A stretch of DNA of 64,000 bases from Chitinophaga jiangningensis (GCF_900142605.1 NZ_FRBL01000001.1:998732-1062731); one strand, 5' to 3'. Shown: positions 8,912-18,340, counted from the first letter of the stretch. Made by a program: numbers and translations. The notes: a model not told the origin generated them from the sequence alone.

Positions 8912-10168
8912 TTAGTAATTATACTTATCCTTCCACAACTGCTTCAAATACCTCCTCAATTCATCTTCCCTGGCATTTTTTCCGGGATCATAAAACTTAG
9001 TACCGGCAATTGCTTCAGGTAAAAATTCCTGTGTCACAAAGTTATTATCATAATCATGTGCATAAGCATATCCTTTACTATACCCCATTTCCTTCATCAT
9101 TTTCGTCGGGGCGTTCCTGATATGCATCGGCACCGGCAGGTCTCCGGTTTTTGCTACCATCGACTGTGCTGCATTGATTGCCATATACGAGGCATTACTC
9201 TTTGGCGAGGAGGCCAGGTAGGTAACACACTGTGACAATATAATGCGTGATTCCGGATAACCGATCATCGTTACTGCCTGGAAGCAGTTAGTAGCCAGTA
9301 ATAAGGCATTGGGGTTCGCATTTCCTATATCCTCGGAAGCCAGGATTACGAGTCGCCGCGCAATAAATTTCACATCCTCACCGCCGTCAATCATACGGGC
9401 CAGGTAATACACGGCTGCATTGGGATCGCTGCCACGGATGGATTTTATAAAGGCAGATATAATATCATAGTGCTGCTCACCGCTTTTATCATAAATAGCC
9501 ACGCGCTGCTGTGCAATCTCCATCACCGCTTTGTCGGTGATCACTACCGGGTCGGTTTGGATGGTGCCTACCACCAGTTCAAACAGGTTCAACAACTTCC
9601 GGGCATCTCCCCCGGAGATATTAAACAGGGCGGTCGTTTCCTTTAACTCGATATTTTTCGACTGCAGCCATTTATCTCTCTCCATAGCCTGATGGAGCAA
9701 CTGCATCAACTGCTCGGGCCCGAGAGGTTTGAGCACATATACCTGGCTGCGGGAAAGCACCGCCGCATTAACCTCAAAGCTAGGATTCTCTGTGGTAGCA
9801 CCTATCAGCGTGATAATCCCTTTTTCTACGGCGCCCAGCAAAGCATCCTGCTGCGATTTATTAAAACGGTGGATTTCATCTATAAATAAAACCGCGTGTG
9901 ATTGCTTACGGGCTATTTCTATCACTTCCCGCACCTCTTTTACGCCTGCTGAAATAGCACTCAGCGTATAAAACGGTACGTTCAGGGTATGTGCAATAAT
10001 ATTGGCAATGGTAGTTTTGCCCACGCCCGGAGGTCCCCAAAGGATCATGGACGGGATGCGGCCCTGCTCAATTGCTTTTCTTAAAATACTGTCTTTTCCG
10101 GTCAGGTGTTCCTGTCCCACCAGTTCATCAAGGGTGGCGGGCCTGAGTCGCTCTGCTAATGGTTGCAT
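8912..10168 (-). CDS. rarA: Replication-associated recombination protein A (AAA+ ATPase)
   Basis: This 418-residue protein has the RarA/MgsA/WRNIP1 signature: N-terminal LAERLRPATLDELVGQEHL, Walker A GPPGVGKTT (45-53), Walker B LFIDEIHRF (D97, E98), sensor region GATTENPSF, and the C-terminal tetramerisation region with ASEDIGNANP and NAPTKMMKEMGY. RarA acts at stalled replication forks, related to clamp-loader ATPases. It is the last gene of a minus-strand group, starting 3 bp after the truncated haemoglobin stop, so the two are almost certainly cotranscribed. Confidence 0.95.
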   Translation of the reverse strand: MQPLAERLRPATLDELVGQEHLTGKDSILRKAIEQGRIPSMILWGPPGVGKTTIANIIAHTLNVPFYTLSAISAGVKEVREVIEIARKQSHAVLFIDEIHRFNKSQQDALLGAVEKGIITLIGATTENPSFEVNAAVLSRSQVYVLKPLGPEQLMQLLHQAMERDKWLQSKNIELKETTALFNISGGDARKLLNLFELVVGTIQTDPVVITDKAVMEIAQQRVAIYDKSGEQHYDIISAFIKSIRGSDPNAAVYYLARMIDGGEDVKFIARRLVILASEDIGNANPNALLLATNCFQAVTMIGYPESRIILSQCVTYLASSPKSNASYMAINAAQSMVAKTGDLPVPMHIRNAPTKMMKEMGYSKGYAYAHDYDNNFVTQEFLPEAIAGTKFYDPGKNAREDELRRYLKQLWKDKYNY

Positions 10169-10171
10169 ACG

Positions 10172-10612
10172 CTATCCGTTTTGATTGCCCGGGTTAACGA
10201 GCGGTATATTACCTTTCTGTTGTTCAGGATGATTAATGATGTTCATCTTAAAATTCATAATCTCGCTGATGGAACGGGCCCGGGTAATGGCCAGATCAGC
10301 AGTTTCGCCGATGAACAACTCATTTACAGTGGCTTCAAAAATCTGGAGCCAGCGCTGGAACATCGGTGTTTCCAACGGCACCAGCTTATTAATAGCGAAG
10401 TGTGGTTGCATGGCATTCCCCTTATAGGTACCTTCCAGTAACAAACTATCCCAGAAGTCGTACATAACGGGGAGATGCTTCGGCCAGTCCACCTTCATCA
10501 CATCGTTGAAAATATAACCAATCAGGTCATCCCTGGTAGCCTTGTCATAAAAAGATCGCACCATCAACTCTATATCTTCCCTGGTTTTTATGTCATGCTT
10601 TTCCATTGCCAT
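10172..10612 (-). CDS. Group III truncated haemoglobin
   Basis: This 146-residue protein matches group III (P-type) truncated globins: a helical N-terminus with VRSFYDKATRDDLIGYIF, the segment YDFWDSLLLEGTYKGN, then H71 in MQPHFAINKL as probable proximal haem ligand and FQRWLQIFEATV. Group III globins have been linked to peroxide or NO chemistry and electron transfer; the specific role here is unknown. It lies between a membrane protein (13 bp upstream) and rarA (3 bp downstream). Met-1 and Met-3 are both possible starts. Confidence 0.85.
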   Translation of the reverse strand: MAMEKHDIKTREDIELMVRSFYDKATRDDLIGYIFNDVMKVDWPKHLPVMYDFWDSLLLEGTYKGNAMQPHFAINKLVPLETPMFQRWLQIFEATVNELFIGETADLAITRARSISEIMNFKMNIINHPEQQKGNIPLVNPGNQNG

Positions 10613-10625
10613 GATATTAGTTAAT

Positions 10626-11162
10626 TTATAACATCAGATTATCATCTTCCGGGCGACTACTATCTTCCAATTCCTGCTGTTGCTGCTTCCATTTTTTCAG
10701 GAAGCCGAATCCGAGGATGGCATTAATCAGGTACAGCGCCGGGAAAATAATGAGCATAGCTCCCATCAACCGAATCACACTCACGTTCATATCCTTAAAG
10801 GCTTCCGGGTTTTCTGACATCAGCTTTTCCTGTAACGGCGCCAGTAAAATATCAGCATTCGCCAGCATGATCAGCCCACTGATGATGGACAGGGAAGTAA
10901 AAAAGATGATAATACCACCGGTAATGCGGATGCCGCCAGGGGTGCTTTCTTTCAGCGGAATCTGGGGTATCAGCAAGCTACGCTGCAGGTAGAGCGACAG
11001 CAGGCTATGTACAAAGAACAGGCTTAAAAAGGCTACATTGAGGAATATCTGTGGATTTAAACCACTGCTAATCAATCCAATAAATCCCATTAGCGTCGTA
11101 AAACTGGACATAAACAAGCATATCGACGTCAGAATCCTGTATAATCTAAACTTAAATGTCAT
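10626..11162 (-). CDS. Four-helix membrane protein of unknown function
   Basis: I do not recognise a named family. The 178 residues hold four clear hydrophobic spans (about 9-32, 38-60, 80-102 and 128-152), a charged central loop (about 103-127) and a hydrophilic tail rich in Q, E and D. It is the first gene of the minus-strand group with the truncated haemoglobin and rarA, 13 bp upstream of the former, and a -7 promoter match lies 21 bp before it. The link to the globin may be functional (membrane redox) or only positional. Confidence 0.7.
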   Translation of the reverse strand: MTFKFRLYRILTSICLFMSSFTTLMGFIGLISSGLNPQIFLNVAFLSLFFVHSLLSLYLQRSLLIPQIPLKESTPGGIRITGGIIIFFTSLSIISGLIMLANADILLAPLQEKLMSENPEAFKDMNVSVIRLMGAMLIIFPALYLINAILGFGFLKKWKQQQQELEDSSRPEDDNLML

Positions 11163-11183
11163 TCAACAACCTTTTATAAGCTA

Positions 11184-11191
11184 CAAACCTA
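11184..11191 (-). promoter_or_regulatory. Putative promoter -7 element for the globin/rarA operon
   Basis: On the minus strand this reads TAGGTTTG, an exact match to TAnnTTTG, 21 bp before the membrane-protein start. No clear -33 element. Confidence 0.4.
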
Positions 11192-11318
11192 CCTAAATAT
11201 TCAGAAATTTCCGGCTTTTAGGTATTTCTGGCAGTTTTACCGAAGTTTGCCACTCATGTAATACCAATTGTGATACTTGGTACCTTTTCTATAACTTTAA
11301 GTAAAACCTGATTATAAT

Positions 11319-13376
11319 ATGAGTAAAACTAATGCGGTAAAGCTACCGTTACTCGCTGCAATGGTGACATTTGCAGCTTGTAACTCAGGCAGTTCCACGC
11401 AATCCACTGGTGCCGACACAACTAAGGTACCTGCCTTCAACCTCGCGGATATCGACAGCTCCGTAAAAGCCTGTGACGATTTCGACAACTTCGTAAACGG
11501 CAATTGGAAGAAAAACAACCCTGTACCTTCTACAGAAAGCCGTTGGGGCGCTTTTAACATCCTCGACAAAGAAAACAAGGAAGTACGCCTCAAAGGTATC
11601 ATCGCCGAAATCAGTGCTAAAACTGATCTCAAAAAAGGAACCGAAGAACAGCAGATCGCTGACTACTATGCTTCCTACCTCGACACCGCTACCATCGAAA
11701 AACGCGGGATCTCCCCATTACAACCTTACCTTGACAAAATTGAGGGTATCAAAACTCTTGCCGACTGGTCGGCAGTAAATGGTGAGCTGGGTAAAATCGG
11801 CGTTTCCACCTTCACCGGCTTCTATGTTGAGGCTGATGCCAAAAACAGCAAAATGAACGTGCTGTATCAGGGCCAGGACGGTTTGTCGCTGGGCGAAAAA
11901 AGCTATTACGAAAGACAGGATTCTGCCACTAAAAACGTACGCGCCGAATTCGAAGCACACGTAAACAAAATGTTCTCCCTGGCCGGCTTCAAAGAGGCAA
12001 CCCCAGGTAAAACTATCCTTGACTTCGAAACCAAACTGGCAAAAATACAGCTCTCCAACGTGGACCTGCGTGACCCGGTGGCAACCTACAACCGCGCAGC
12101 CTTCGGCGAACTGAAAGCCCTGGCGCCTGATTTCGATTGGGATGGCTTCACCGGCAAACAGGATATCAAAACCGATACCCTCGTTATCCAGAACAAAGCG
12201 TACCTCACCAACGCTGGCAAACTGCTGAAAGCAACCCCGCTGGATGTACTGAAAACCTATACCAAATGGCAACTGCTGACTCGCTTCGCGGGCTACCTGC
12301 CTAAAGATTTCGATGCCGAAAACTTCCACTTCTTCGGTACCGTTCTTACCGGTAAAAAAGCACAGAAAACCCGTCCTGAACGCGCTATCCGCTCTACAGA
12401 CGCTACTTTGGGCATGCCGCTGGGAAAACTCTTCGCAGCTAAATACTTCCCTGAAAGCTCTAAGAAGAAAGTTTCCGAAATGATCGAAAACGTGCGTAAA
12501 GTATATGGCGAAAGAATCGATAAACTCACCTGGATGAGCGATTCAACCAAAGCAATGGCACATAAAAAACTGGCTTCCTTTACCTACAAAATCGGCTACC
12601 CTGATAAATGGAAAGACTATTCCACTATCGTAGTTGAAAAGGATAAACTGGTAGAGAACGCCATCAGCGCAATGAACTACCAGCACAAAGAAGCAGTAGC
12701 TAAAATCGGTAAACCGGTTGATAAGTCTGAATGGGGTATGACACCTCAAACAGTGAATGCCTACTACAACCCACTCAACAACGAAGTGGTGTTCCCTGCA
12801 GGTATCCTCCAGCCTCCGTTCTACAATGCCAATGCTGACGATGCGATCAACTACGGTGGTATCATCGCCGTAATCGGCCACGAGTTTACCCACGGTTTCG
12901 ATGACCAGGGTTCTCAATTTGATGCAGATGGTAACCTGAAAAACTGGTGGACTGCTTCAGATCGTACCAATTTCGATAAACTGGCGAAAAGCTATATCGA
13001 TTACTTCAGCAGCATCCAGGTACTGCCTGGCTTCAACATCAACGGTGGCCTCACTATCGGTGAAAACATCGCGGATCTGGGTGGTTTAACCCTTGCTTAC
13101 CATGCACTGGAAAAATCCTTCGAAGGTAAAGAACAACCTAAGCCAATTGATGGCTACACCTGGCAGCAGCGCTTCTTCCTCGGATGGGCACAGGTATGGC
13201 ACGGTAACATTACCGACGCCGCCCTGCGCAACCAGGTACAAACAGATCCGCACTCTCCTGCAAGATGGCGCATCAACGGTCCGCTGCCTCACCTGGTTGA
13301 ATTCCAGCAGGCATGGGCTTGTACTGATTCCAGTAAAATGGTATTGCCTGCAGCAAAACGTGTTGTAATCTGGTAA
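11319..13376 (+). CDS. M13 family (neprilysin/PepO-like) zinc metallopeptidase lipoprotein
   Basis: This 685-residue protein has the full M13 length and features: HEFTH at 521-525 (two zinc His and the catalytic Glu), E582 and D586 in ENIADLGG, an NAYY substrate-binding motif (NAYYNPLNNEVVFPAGILQPPF) and a C-terminal PARWRINGPL. The N-terminus carries a lipobox ending in Cys-21 (TFAAC), so it is probably a membrane-anchored lipoprotein in the periplasm or on the outer membrane. The family cleaves short peptides. A hairpin terminator follows and the YHS lipoprotein lies downstream. Confidence 0.94.
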   Translation: MSKTNAVKLPLLAAMVTFAACNSGSSTQSTGADTTKVPAFNLADIDSSVKACDDFDNFVNGNWKKNNPVPSTESRWGAFNILDKENKEVRLKGIIAEISAKTDLKKGTEEQQIADYYASYLDTATIEKRGISPLQPYLDKIEGIKTLADWSAVNGELGKIGVSTFTGFYVEADAKNSKMNVLYQGQDGLSLGEKSYYERQDSATKNVRAEFEAHVNKMFSLAGFKEATPGKTILDFETKLAKIQLSNVDLRDPVATYNRAAFGELKALAPDFDWDGFTGKQDIKTDTLVIQNKAYLTNAGKLLKATPLDVLKTYTKWQLLTRFAGYLPKDFDAENFHFFGTVLTGKKAQKTRPERAIRSTDATLGMPLGKLFAAKYFPESSKKKVSEMIENVRKVYGERIDKLTWMSDSTKAMAHKKLASFTYKIGYPDKWKDYSTIVVEKDKLVENAISAMNYQHKEAVAKIGKPVDKSEWGMTPQTVNAYYNPLNNEVVFPAGILQPPFYNANADDAINYGGIIAVIGHEFTHGFDDQGSQFDADGNLKNWWTASDRTNFDKLAKSYIDYFSSIQVLPGFNINGGLTIGENIADLGGLTLAYHALEKSFEGKEQPKPIDGYTWQQRFFLGWAQVWHGNITDAALRNQVQTDPHSPARWRINGPLPHLVEFQQAWACTDSSKMVLPAAKRVVIW

Positions 13377-13409
13377 TAACAATAGATTCCTCCCGTTCCG
13401 GGAAATAGT

Positions 13410-13458
13410 AATTGGAGAATCATGGGCCCTAATATCTCCCGTGATTCTCCAATTTTTT
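13410..13458 (+). terminator. Terminator after the M13 peptidase
   Basis: Inverted repeat 13410-13426 with 13438-13454 (one G-T pair in 17), an 11-nt loop, then a T run. It separates the peptidase from the YHS lipoprotein. Confidence 0.8.
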
Positions 13459-13494
13459 AATACTCCGTAACTTCGATAGAAAATAAGAACGAAA

Positions 13495-13770
13495 ATGAAA
13501 TATGTACTCGTAGCAGCTGCCCTCTTCATGATGTCATGTGCGCAGCAGTCAAAACCAGCGGAAACCACCGGCACAGCCACCGCTGAACCCGCAGCCACCA
13601 CTGCTGCCGTAACCGATAAACTGCCTGATCCTGTATGCGAAATGCCTTATGACACCAGCTACCAGGAATGGACCGTTTATAAAACCGATACCCTGCACTT
13701 CTGCTCTTCTACCTGCAAGGAAGTTTTCCTGAAAGCACCGGATAAATACATGGCCAAACTCGGCAAATAA
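13495..13770 (+). CDS. YHS-domain lipoprotein
   Basis: A 91-residue protein with a lipobox ending at Cys-17 (LFMMSC), a low-complexity Ala/Thr/Pro linker (about 20-40), and a YHS-type domain: DPVCEMPYD, then FCSSTCKEVFLKAPDKYM. The YHS domain is a small Cys-containing module seen in metal-handling proteins such as copper ATPases, so metal binding (DPVC and FCSxxC cysteines) is a reasonable inference. It stands alone: a terminator lies before it and the next gene is convergent. Confidence 0.8.
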   Translation: MKYVLVAAALFMMSCAQQSKPAETTGTATAEPAATTAAVTDKLPDPVCEMPYDTSYQEWTVYKTDTLHFCSSTCKEVFLKAPDKYMAKLGK

Positions 13771-13780
13771 TCACCTAAAT

Positions 13781-13810
13781 AAAAAACCCGTCCCGGAAAA
13801 CCGGGACGGG
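13781..13810 (-). terminator. Terminator for the beta-helix lipoprotein gene (minus strand)
   Basis: Perfect 10-bp GC-rich stem (13787-13796 with 13801-13810), loop AAAA. On the minus strand it is followed by six T, so it suits the receptor/lipoprotein transcript; it may also stop the YHS transcript from the other side. Confidence 0.8.
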
Positions 13811-13876
13811 GGATTAAATTGTAAATACAGCTTATAAAATCAACGTTTAAGCTAAAGAGTTATATAGTCGTTACTA

Positions 13877-15253
13877 TTATTTTACGATTCTGTTCCAGGA
13901 AACCCACTTCGCTTTAGTCCAGTCATTAGCAGGATCCACTGCACCACGGTAAGCTACTTTGTCAAAGAATGCATCGTTCAGAGAACCATCAAACTTAGCA
14001 CCTGTTAACGCAGGAGAACCGGTTTGTGGTGTCAGATCCGGATTGGCATTGTTGGTAGGATCTTTCAGTTTCAGATCAGCCAGGTTAGCTGCACCAAAGA
14101 TGGTAGAAGCATCACGGCCAGTAACCAGCAAAGTCAGTGCAGCAGCATTTACCACCCCACCATTTGCAAACAGGGAGATGCTTTCAGTACCCGCACCCTG
14201 CAGCAGGGAATTAGCAAATTTGCTGTCACCGGCAGTGTAGAAGTCGATACCTACCTGATCATCGATACGCAGTGCAGCCAGGTAAGAGTTAGCTACGATA
14301 GAGTTACCGAGTACAAATTTAGAACCTCTTCTCCAACGCATACCATAACCATAATCTTTACTTACGGAAGTACCAACGCCAGGGCCCATGGCGGTAAAGT
14401 TAGACAGTACAGGCGCAGTGATTGGGGTGGTAGTAATAGGTTTGGTATTAGGGTTGGTGTTATCCACTTCAAAGTTGTTGGACACATCACCACCGGTTTT
14501 AGTATCGGTGAAAGAAGGCTGTTTGATAGAAACAGCATACTGGATTTTACCTCTGTAACCATCATCAAAATCGAAATCATCATCTGCGTTATTGTAAGCG
14601 ATAATGTATTTCAGGTTTGCCGTACCACCGAAAATTTCCAGCGCATCATCCAGGCCATTCAGGATCTGAATGTGGTGGAGGGTAGTACCGCTACCAACAC
14701 CATACAGCGTGAGACCATTGATCTCATCATTTGGCGCTACTGCTTTACCACCGTATTCGATACGGGTGTAAGTCAGGCTACCAGAGTTATCCGTATCATC
14801 CGTACCACCAAACAGGGTATGTGCAGCATCTACACCACCTTCCAGTTTAGAGTGGTTACCGTTACCAGTAGCGTTACCCACCAGGATTACACCACCCAGG
14901 TCGCCAGGCTTAGCGTCAGCATGACCGGAAGTGAAAACGATTGGGTTATCAGTAGTACCATTTGCGTCGATTTTCGCGCCTTTGTACACTAACAGCACAC
15001 CAGCAGAATCACGGTAAGAGATAATTTTAGTACCAGCTTCGATTGTCAGTTTTGCAGGAGCATCTACGTATACATATCCACGGAGTACATATACTTTGTT
15101 TTTAGACCAGGTAGTGTTAGCAGAAATAGTATTCCTTACCATTACTGTGTCTTTAGACGTTGTTGGCGGAGGCGTGCTGTTGTTATCATCATTCTTACTG
15201 CAGGCAGCGAGTGATGCAGCGGCCATCAGTGCCAGTACATAATTCTTGTTCAT
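13877..15253 (-). CDS. Surface/periplasmic lipoprotein with right-handed beta-helix character
   Basis: This 458-residue protein has a lipobox ending at Cys-18 (SLAAC) and an Asp/Asn/Thr-rich linker. The body looks like a parallel beta-helix: repeated short beta/turn units such as LTIEAGTKI, NPIVFTSG, DLGGVILVGNA, LTYTRIEYGG and GTTLHHIQILNGLDDALEIFGG. An acidic cluster NNADDDFDFDD near the middle looks able to bind divalent metal. It starts 17 bp after the TonB-dependent receptor, so the two form an operon. The likely role is a receptor-associated surface lipoprotein that binds the imported ligand, in the place SusD takes in glycan systems; this is inference from position. No catalytic motif was seen. 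Confidence 0.75.
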   Translation of the reverse strand: MNKNYVLALMAAASLAACSKNDDNNSTPPPTTSKDTVMVRNTISANTTWSKNKVYVLRGYVYVDAPAKLTIEAGTKIISYRDSAGVLLVYKGAKIDANGTTDNPIVFTSGHADAKPGDLGGVILVGNATGNGNHSKLEGGVDAAHTLFGGTDDTDNSGSLTYTRIEYGGKAVAPNDEINGLTLYGVGSGTTLHHIQILNGLDDALEIFGGTANLKYIIAYNNADDDFDFDDGYRGKIQYAVSIKQPSFTDTKTGGDVSNNFEVDNTNPNTKPITTTPITAPVLSNFTAMGPGVGTSVSKDYGYGMRWRRGSKFVLGNSIVANSYLAALRIDDQVGIDFYTAGDSKFANSLLQGAGTESISLFANGGVVNAAALTLLVTGRDASTIFGAANLADLKLKDPTNNANPDLTPQTGSPALTGAKFDGSLNDAFFDKVAYRGAVDPANDWTKAKWVSWNRIVK

Positions 15254-15270
15254 GTTGTGTGCAGATTTAA

Positions 15271-18078
15271 TTATTTTTTGGAAAGAAAATTATATCTGAA
15301 TGAAAGGGTGAAAGTGGTACCTGGTTTCACGGAATTCACAATGTAATCGTGTCCTGCCTGGTAAGCAGTTTTATCACTGCCGGGGAACTTATAATACCAT
15401 GCAATCGGCTGTGCCAGGATATCGCTGATATTTAACCTGAATTCACCTGCTTTATGAAATACTTTCTTGCTGATCTGGAAGTCAATAATATCTCTCGGGC
15501 GCTCGTAAGTATCCAGTCCATCAGCAGTACCTCTGAACCGGAGGCGCTGGCCAATTCTGTTATACAGGAGGTTTAGGGAGAAGTCATTGTCCGCCGGGGC
15601 ATAAGTCAATCCGCCATTGATCAGGTAAGGCGATTGTCCCTGTAACGGCGTTTTCTTACCGTCGCTGCCGGCTGGCAGATCTACATTGGAATTGATGTAG
15701 GCCGCATTCGCATAGAATACGAGGTTATCAAATATGGATGAAGAAGAAATAAAGTTTAAACGCTTGCGGAATTCCAGTTCAGCACCGATATCTGTAGCGC
15801 TTGGTGCGTTATTGTAGGATAGGATGCTGTTACCATCGTTGGTTTGTTCGATCGGATTTTTGAAGTGTTTATAGAACACAGATGCAGAGAGGATTTCGCC
15901 TGCGCCCGGGAACATTTCCCATCTCAGATCCAGGTTATTAGCCAGGGCTCGTTGCAGGTTCTTATTACCTTCAATCAGGTATTCGTTATCAAAATCATAG
16001 TAACGGAACATAGCCAGCTCACGAAATTCAGGGCGGTTCACCGTTTGCGAGTAGGAGAAGCGAAGGTTGGATTGCTCGTTCAGTGCATAGGTGGCATTCA
16101 ACGAAGGCAATACATCCACATTGCTGTAGTGCTGCTTTGGTTCGCCGGCAGTAGTCAGTTCCTGTGTATAGGATTCTACTCTTGCACCCCATACCAGTCG
16201 CAGTGCATCCGCGAGTTTATTATCCAGCATCAGGTAGCCGCCTGTGAGATCGCCGGTACCTTTATAGTCTTTATTATTCAGGTCGATTTTCGCCAGCAGT
16301 ATTTTGTATCGGTCGATATTTTCGTTAGTGAAAATCTGGTCAACAGTCAGGCCTTTATCCAGTGCAATATTGGTATTAGACACAGCAGAAGCGTACCCCA
16401 ATGCAACGGCAGAAAAATCGCGGCTTCTGTAGACTTTTGTACCACCGAACTTAAATTTCTGCGATTGTCCAAACAGCTCAAATGGTAAGGCAATGTTCAG
16501 GTTAGCACTGTAGATATTCTCGGTCAACTTGGTGTATACGCGACCGGCTTCGCGGATGTTAGGGTTGTTTTCGTTTGACAGTGTTAAGGTATAGAAGTTA
16601 TCCCCTGCGTACTGTTTGAAAGAGAGGATACGCTGGTCAGGCTGGTTTCTGGCAGCACGGCCATAAGCGATATTCCAGTCCACATTCCATTTTCTGTTAC
16701 CCAGCACATGTGTACCTTCTACGGTGGAATTGTACAGGCTGTTCTGCGTCATTTCAGCGTTATAGCTGATACGTGGCTGACCTGCATTGTTATCATATTG
16801 CAGTCCTGCACGATTGGTGAATATGTTGTTAAAATCGTTGTTAAAGAAGTTCTTGAACGCAATTTTGTTGTTTCCAAAATTGTAAGCGAGGTTCAGTACA
16901 GCACCCAGGTTATTGGCTTGGGTATAGGAATAATCTTTATAATCAAAAAGGTGTTCTGTCACGTTTTGCTCGCTACGCTCGCGGTAGATGCGGCGCAGGC
17001 TGTTACTATAGTTTAGGGAGAAGATATAGCCGAAACGGTTATTGCCTTTTGTGTGCCAACTGTTTCCGTTGGCCAGCTGCACGCCGAAAGGAGGACGGCT
17101 TTTGCCTTGCAGGTCGCCGCTGCTATAGCTGTTAGGAAACTGTTTGGCGATAGCAATTTTATCCGCATCAGGCAGCAGGCTGTAATTACCTTTAGCAGCA
17201 TTTTTATAAGCATCTGGTAATTTTCTTGAGCCGTCGTCAAAACCTAACCAATCTGTTTTTCCTTTTGGTGGAGTCGTATAAAAATCTTTGAAAGTAGTTT
17301 GTGTATTGTAACCAGTGCTCAGCTGTAAATCCAGAAAAGCCTGATCAGGAAAGTCTTTGGTGGATACTTTCACTGCACCGCCGGCAAAGTCAGCTGGCAG
17401 GTCAGGAGAAGCCGTTTTAAAGATGGTGATATTATCAATCAGGTTCGAAGGGATGATATCAAAGGAGAAGGCCTTTTTATCCGGTTCCGTGCTCGGCATC
17501 ACGGCGTTGTTCATGAGGGTGGTATTATATCTCTCACTTAAACCCCGTACTACTACAAACTTATTATCCTGTATGCTGGTACCACTTACACGCTTCAGTA
17601 CTTCACCGGTGTTTTTATCAGGTGATTTGCGGATCAGGTCAGCAGAGATACCATCAGATACCACCGCATTATTTTTTTGTGCAGCGTAGAGCGCATTAAT
17701 GGTTTCCTGTTTATAGGAGCCTTTGATCACTACTTCTTTCAGGTCTTTGGAGGCTGCTACTTCCAGGATTACATCCAGGCTGGCAGCGTGATTATCATTT
17801 ACTTTTACTTCGCTGATGGACTTCGTTTGATAGCCCATATATTTGAAGTCGATAGTATAGGTACCGGAGGTAACAGCCAGCGCATAGCGGCCTTCTACGT
17901 CGGTAACAGTACCCTGGGATGTTCCCTGTACTATAATGGTAACGCCTGGAATGGCTTCACCGGTTTTTTTGTCGGTAACTTTTCCGGTCACTTTTCCCGG
18001 TCCTGTGGCTAAGGCTGATAGTGAAAGGAGACATATTACTATCAGTGTAAAAAACGGTACAGAATAAATTCGTTGCAC
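15271..18078 (-). CDS. TonB-dependent outer-membrane receptor
   Basis: A 935-residue receptor with a signal peptide (about 1-24), a carboxypeptidase-regulatory-like domain (about 27-110: VTGKVTDKKTGEAIPGVTI), a plug domain (VKRVSGTSIQDNKFVVVRGLSERYNT, DIIPSNLIDNITIFKTASPDLPADFAGGAV) and a long beta-barrel ending in an aromatic-rich strand (FRYNFLSKK). It would import a bulky ligand using TonB energy. Its partner is the beta-helix lipoprotein directly downstream rather than a SusD. The ligand cannot be read from sequence; a PiT phosphate transporter 2.5 kb away is weak context. Confidence 0.93.
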   Translation of the reverse strand: MQRIYSVPFFTLIVICLLSLSALATGPGKVTGKVTDKKTGEAIPGVTIIVQGTSQGTVTDVEGRYALAVTSGTYTIDFKYMGYQTKSISEVKVNDNHAASLDVILEVAASKDLKEVVIKGSYKQETINALYAAQKNNAVVSDGISADLIRKSPDKNTGEVLKRVSGTSIQDNKFVVVRGLSERYNTTLMNNAVMPSTEPDKKAFSFDIIPSNLIDNITIFKTASPDLPADFAGGAVKVSTKDFPDQAFLDLQLSTGYNTQTTFKDFYTTPPKGKTDWLGFDDGSRKLPDAYKNAAKGNYSLLPDADKIAIAKQFPNSYSSGDLQGKSRPPFGVQLANGNSWHTKGNNRFGYIFSLNYSNSLRRIYRERSEQNVTEHLFDYKDYSYTQANNLGAVLNLAYNFGNNKIAFKNFFNNDFNNIFTNRAGLQYDNNAGQPRISYNAEMTQNSLYNSTVEGTHVLGNRKWNVDWNIAYGRAARNQPDQRILSFKQYAGDNFYTLTLSNENNPNIREAGRVYTKLTENIYSANLNIALPFELFGQSQKFKFGGTKVYRSRDFSAVALGYASAVSNTNIALDKGLTVDQIFTNENIDRYKILLAKIDLNNKDYKGTGDLTGGYLMLDNKLADALRLVWGARVESYTQELTTAGEPKQHYSNVDVLPSLNATYALNEQSNLRFSYSQTVNRPEFRELAMFRYYDFDNEYLIEGNKNLQRALANNLDLRWEMFPGAGEILSASVFYKHFKNPIEQTNDGNSILSYNNAPSATDIGAELEFRKRLNFISSSSIFDNLVFYANAAYINSNVDLPAGSDGKKTPLQGQSPYLINGGLTYAPADNDFSLNLLYNRIGQRLRFRGTADGLDTYERPRDIIDFQISKKVFHKAGEFRLNISDILAQPIAWYYKFPGSDKTAYQAGHDYIVNSVKPGTTFTLSFRYNFLSKK

Positions 18079-18155
18079 GGATGAAGTAATTTATAAGCTA
18101 TGTATACAGAAACGTTGATTCTAATCTGGTGCTGATCGCATTCTAATTTCTGTTA

Positions 18156-18163
18156 CAAAAGTA
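18156..18163 (-). promoter_or_regulatory. Putative promoter -7 element for the receptor/lipoprotein operon
   Basis: Reads TACTTTTG on the minus strand, an exact match to TAnnTTTG, 77 bp before the receptor start. The long leader would leave room for regulation. Confidence 0.4.
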
Positions 18164-18241
18164 TTTGTCTGATATTAACAGCGTATTAACGGATGGTTAT
18201 CCTAATATTAAATCGTACTAACTGTATCGGGTATACGAATT

Positions 18242-18320
18242 CCCATTCGCTTTATTACGCGTGCCGCAGGCACGCGTAATAAAGCGAATGGGTCAGGGCC
18301 TGCGGCCCTGACCCATTCGC
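18242..18320. repeat. Tandem hairpin element with shared middle arm
   Basis: Hairpin 1 has a perfect 24-bp stem (18242-18265 with 18269-18292, loop GCA). Hairpin 2 has a perfect 17-bp stem (18284-18300 with 18304-18320, loop TGC). The 9-nt middle segment 18284-18292 is the right arm base of hairpin 1 and the left arm base of hairpin 2, so it can pair with either flank. The element lies 20 bp after the stop of the minus-strand gene at 18341. Confidence 0.9.
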
Positions 18321-18340
18321 AAACAAAATGGTAAGGATAC

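Noticed and set aside
14024..14992. Long plus-strand frame of 322 codons
   Set aside because: It lies opposite the beta-helix lipoprotein and has a low-complexity Ile/Thr-rich translation without motifs; the minus-strand protein has a lipobox and operon context.
13877..18078. SusC/SusD polysaccharide locus
   Set aside because: The partner of the TonB receptor has beta-helix-like repeats and no SusD helical features, and no glycan enzymes adjoin it.
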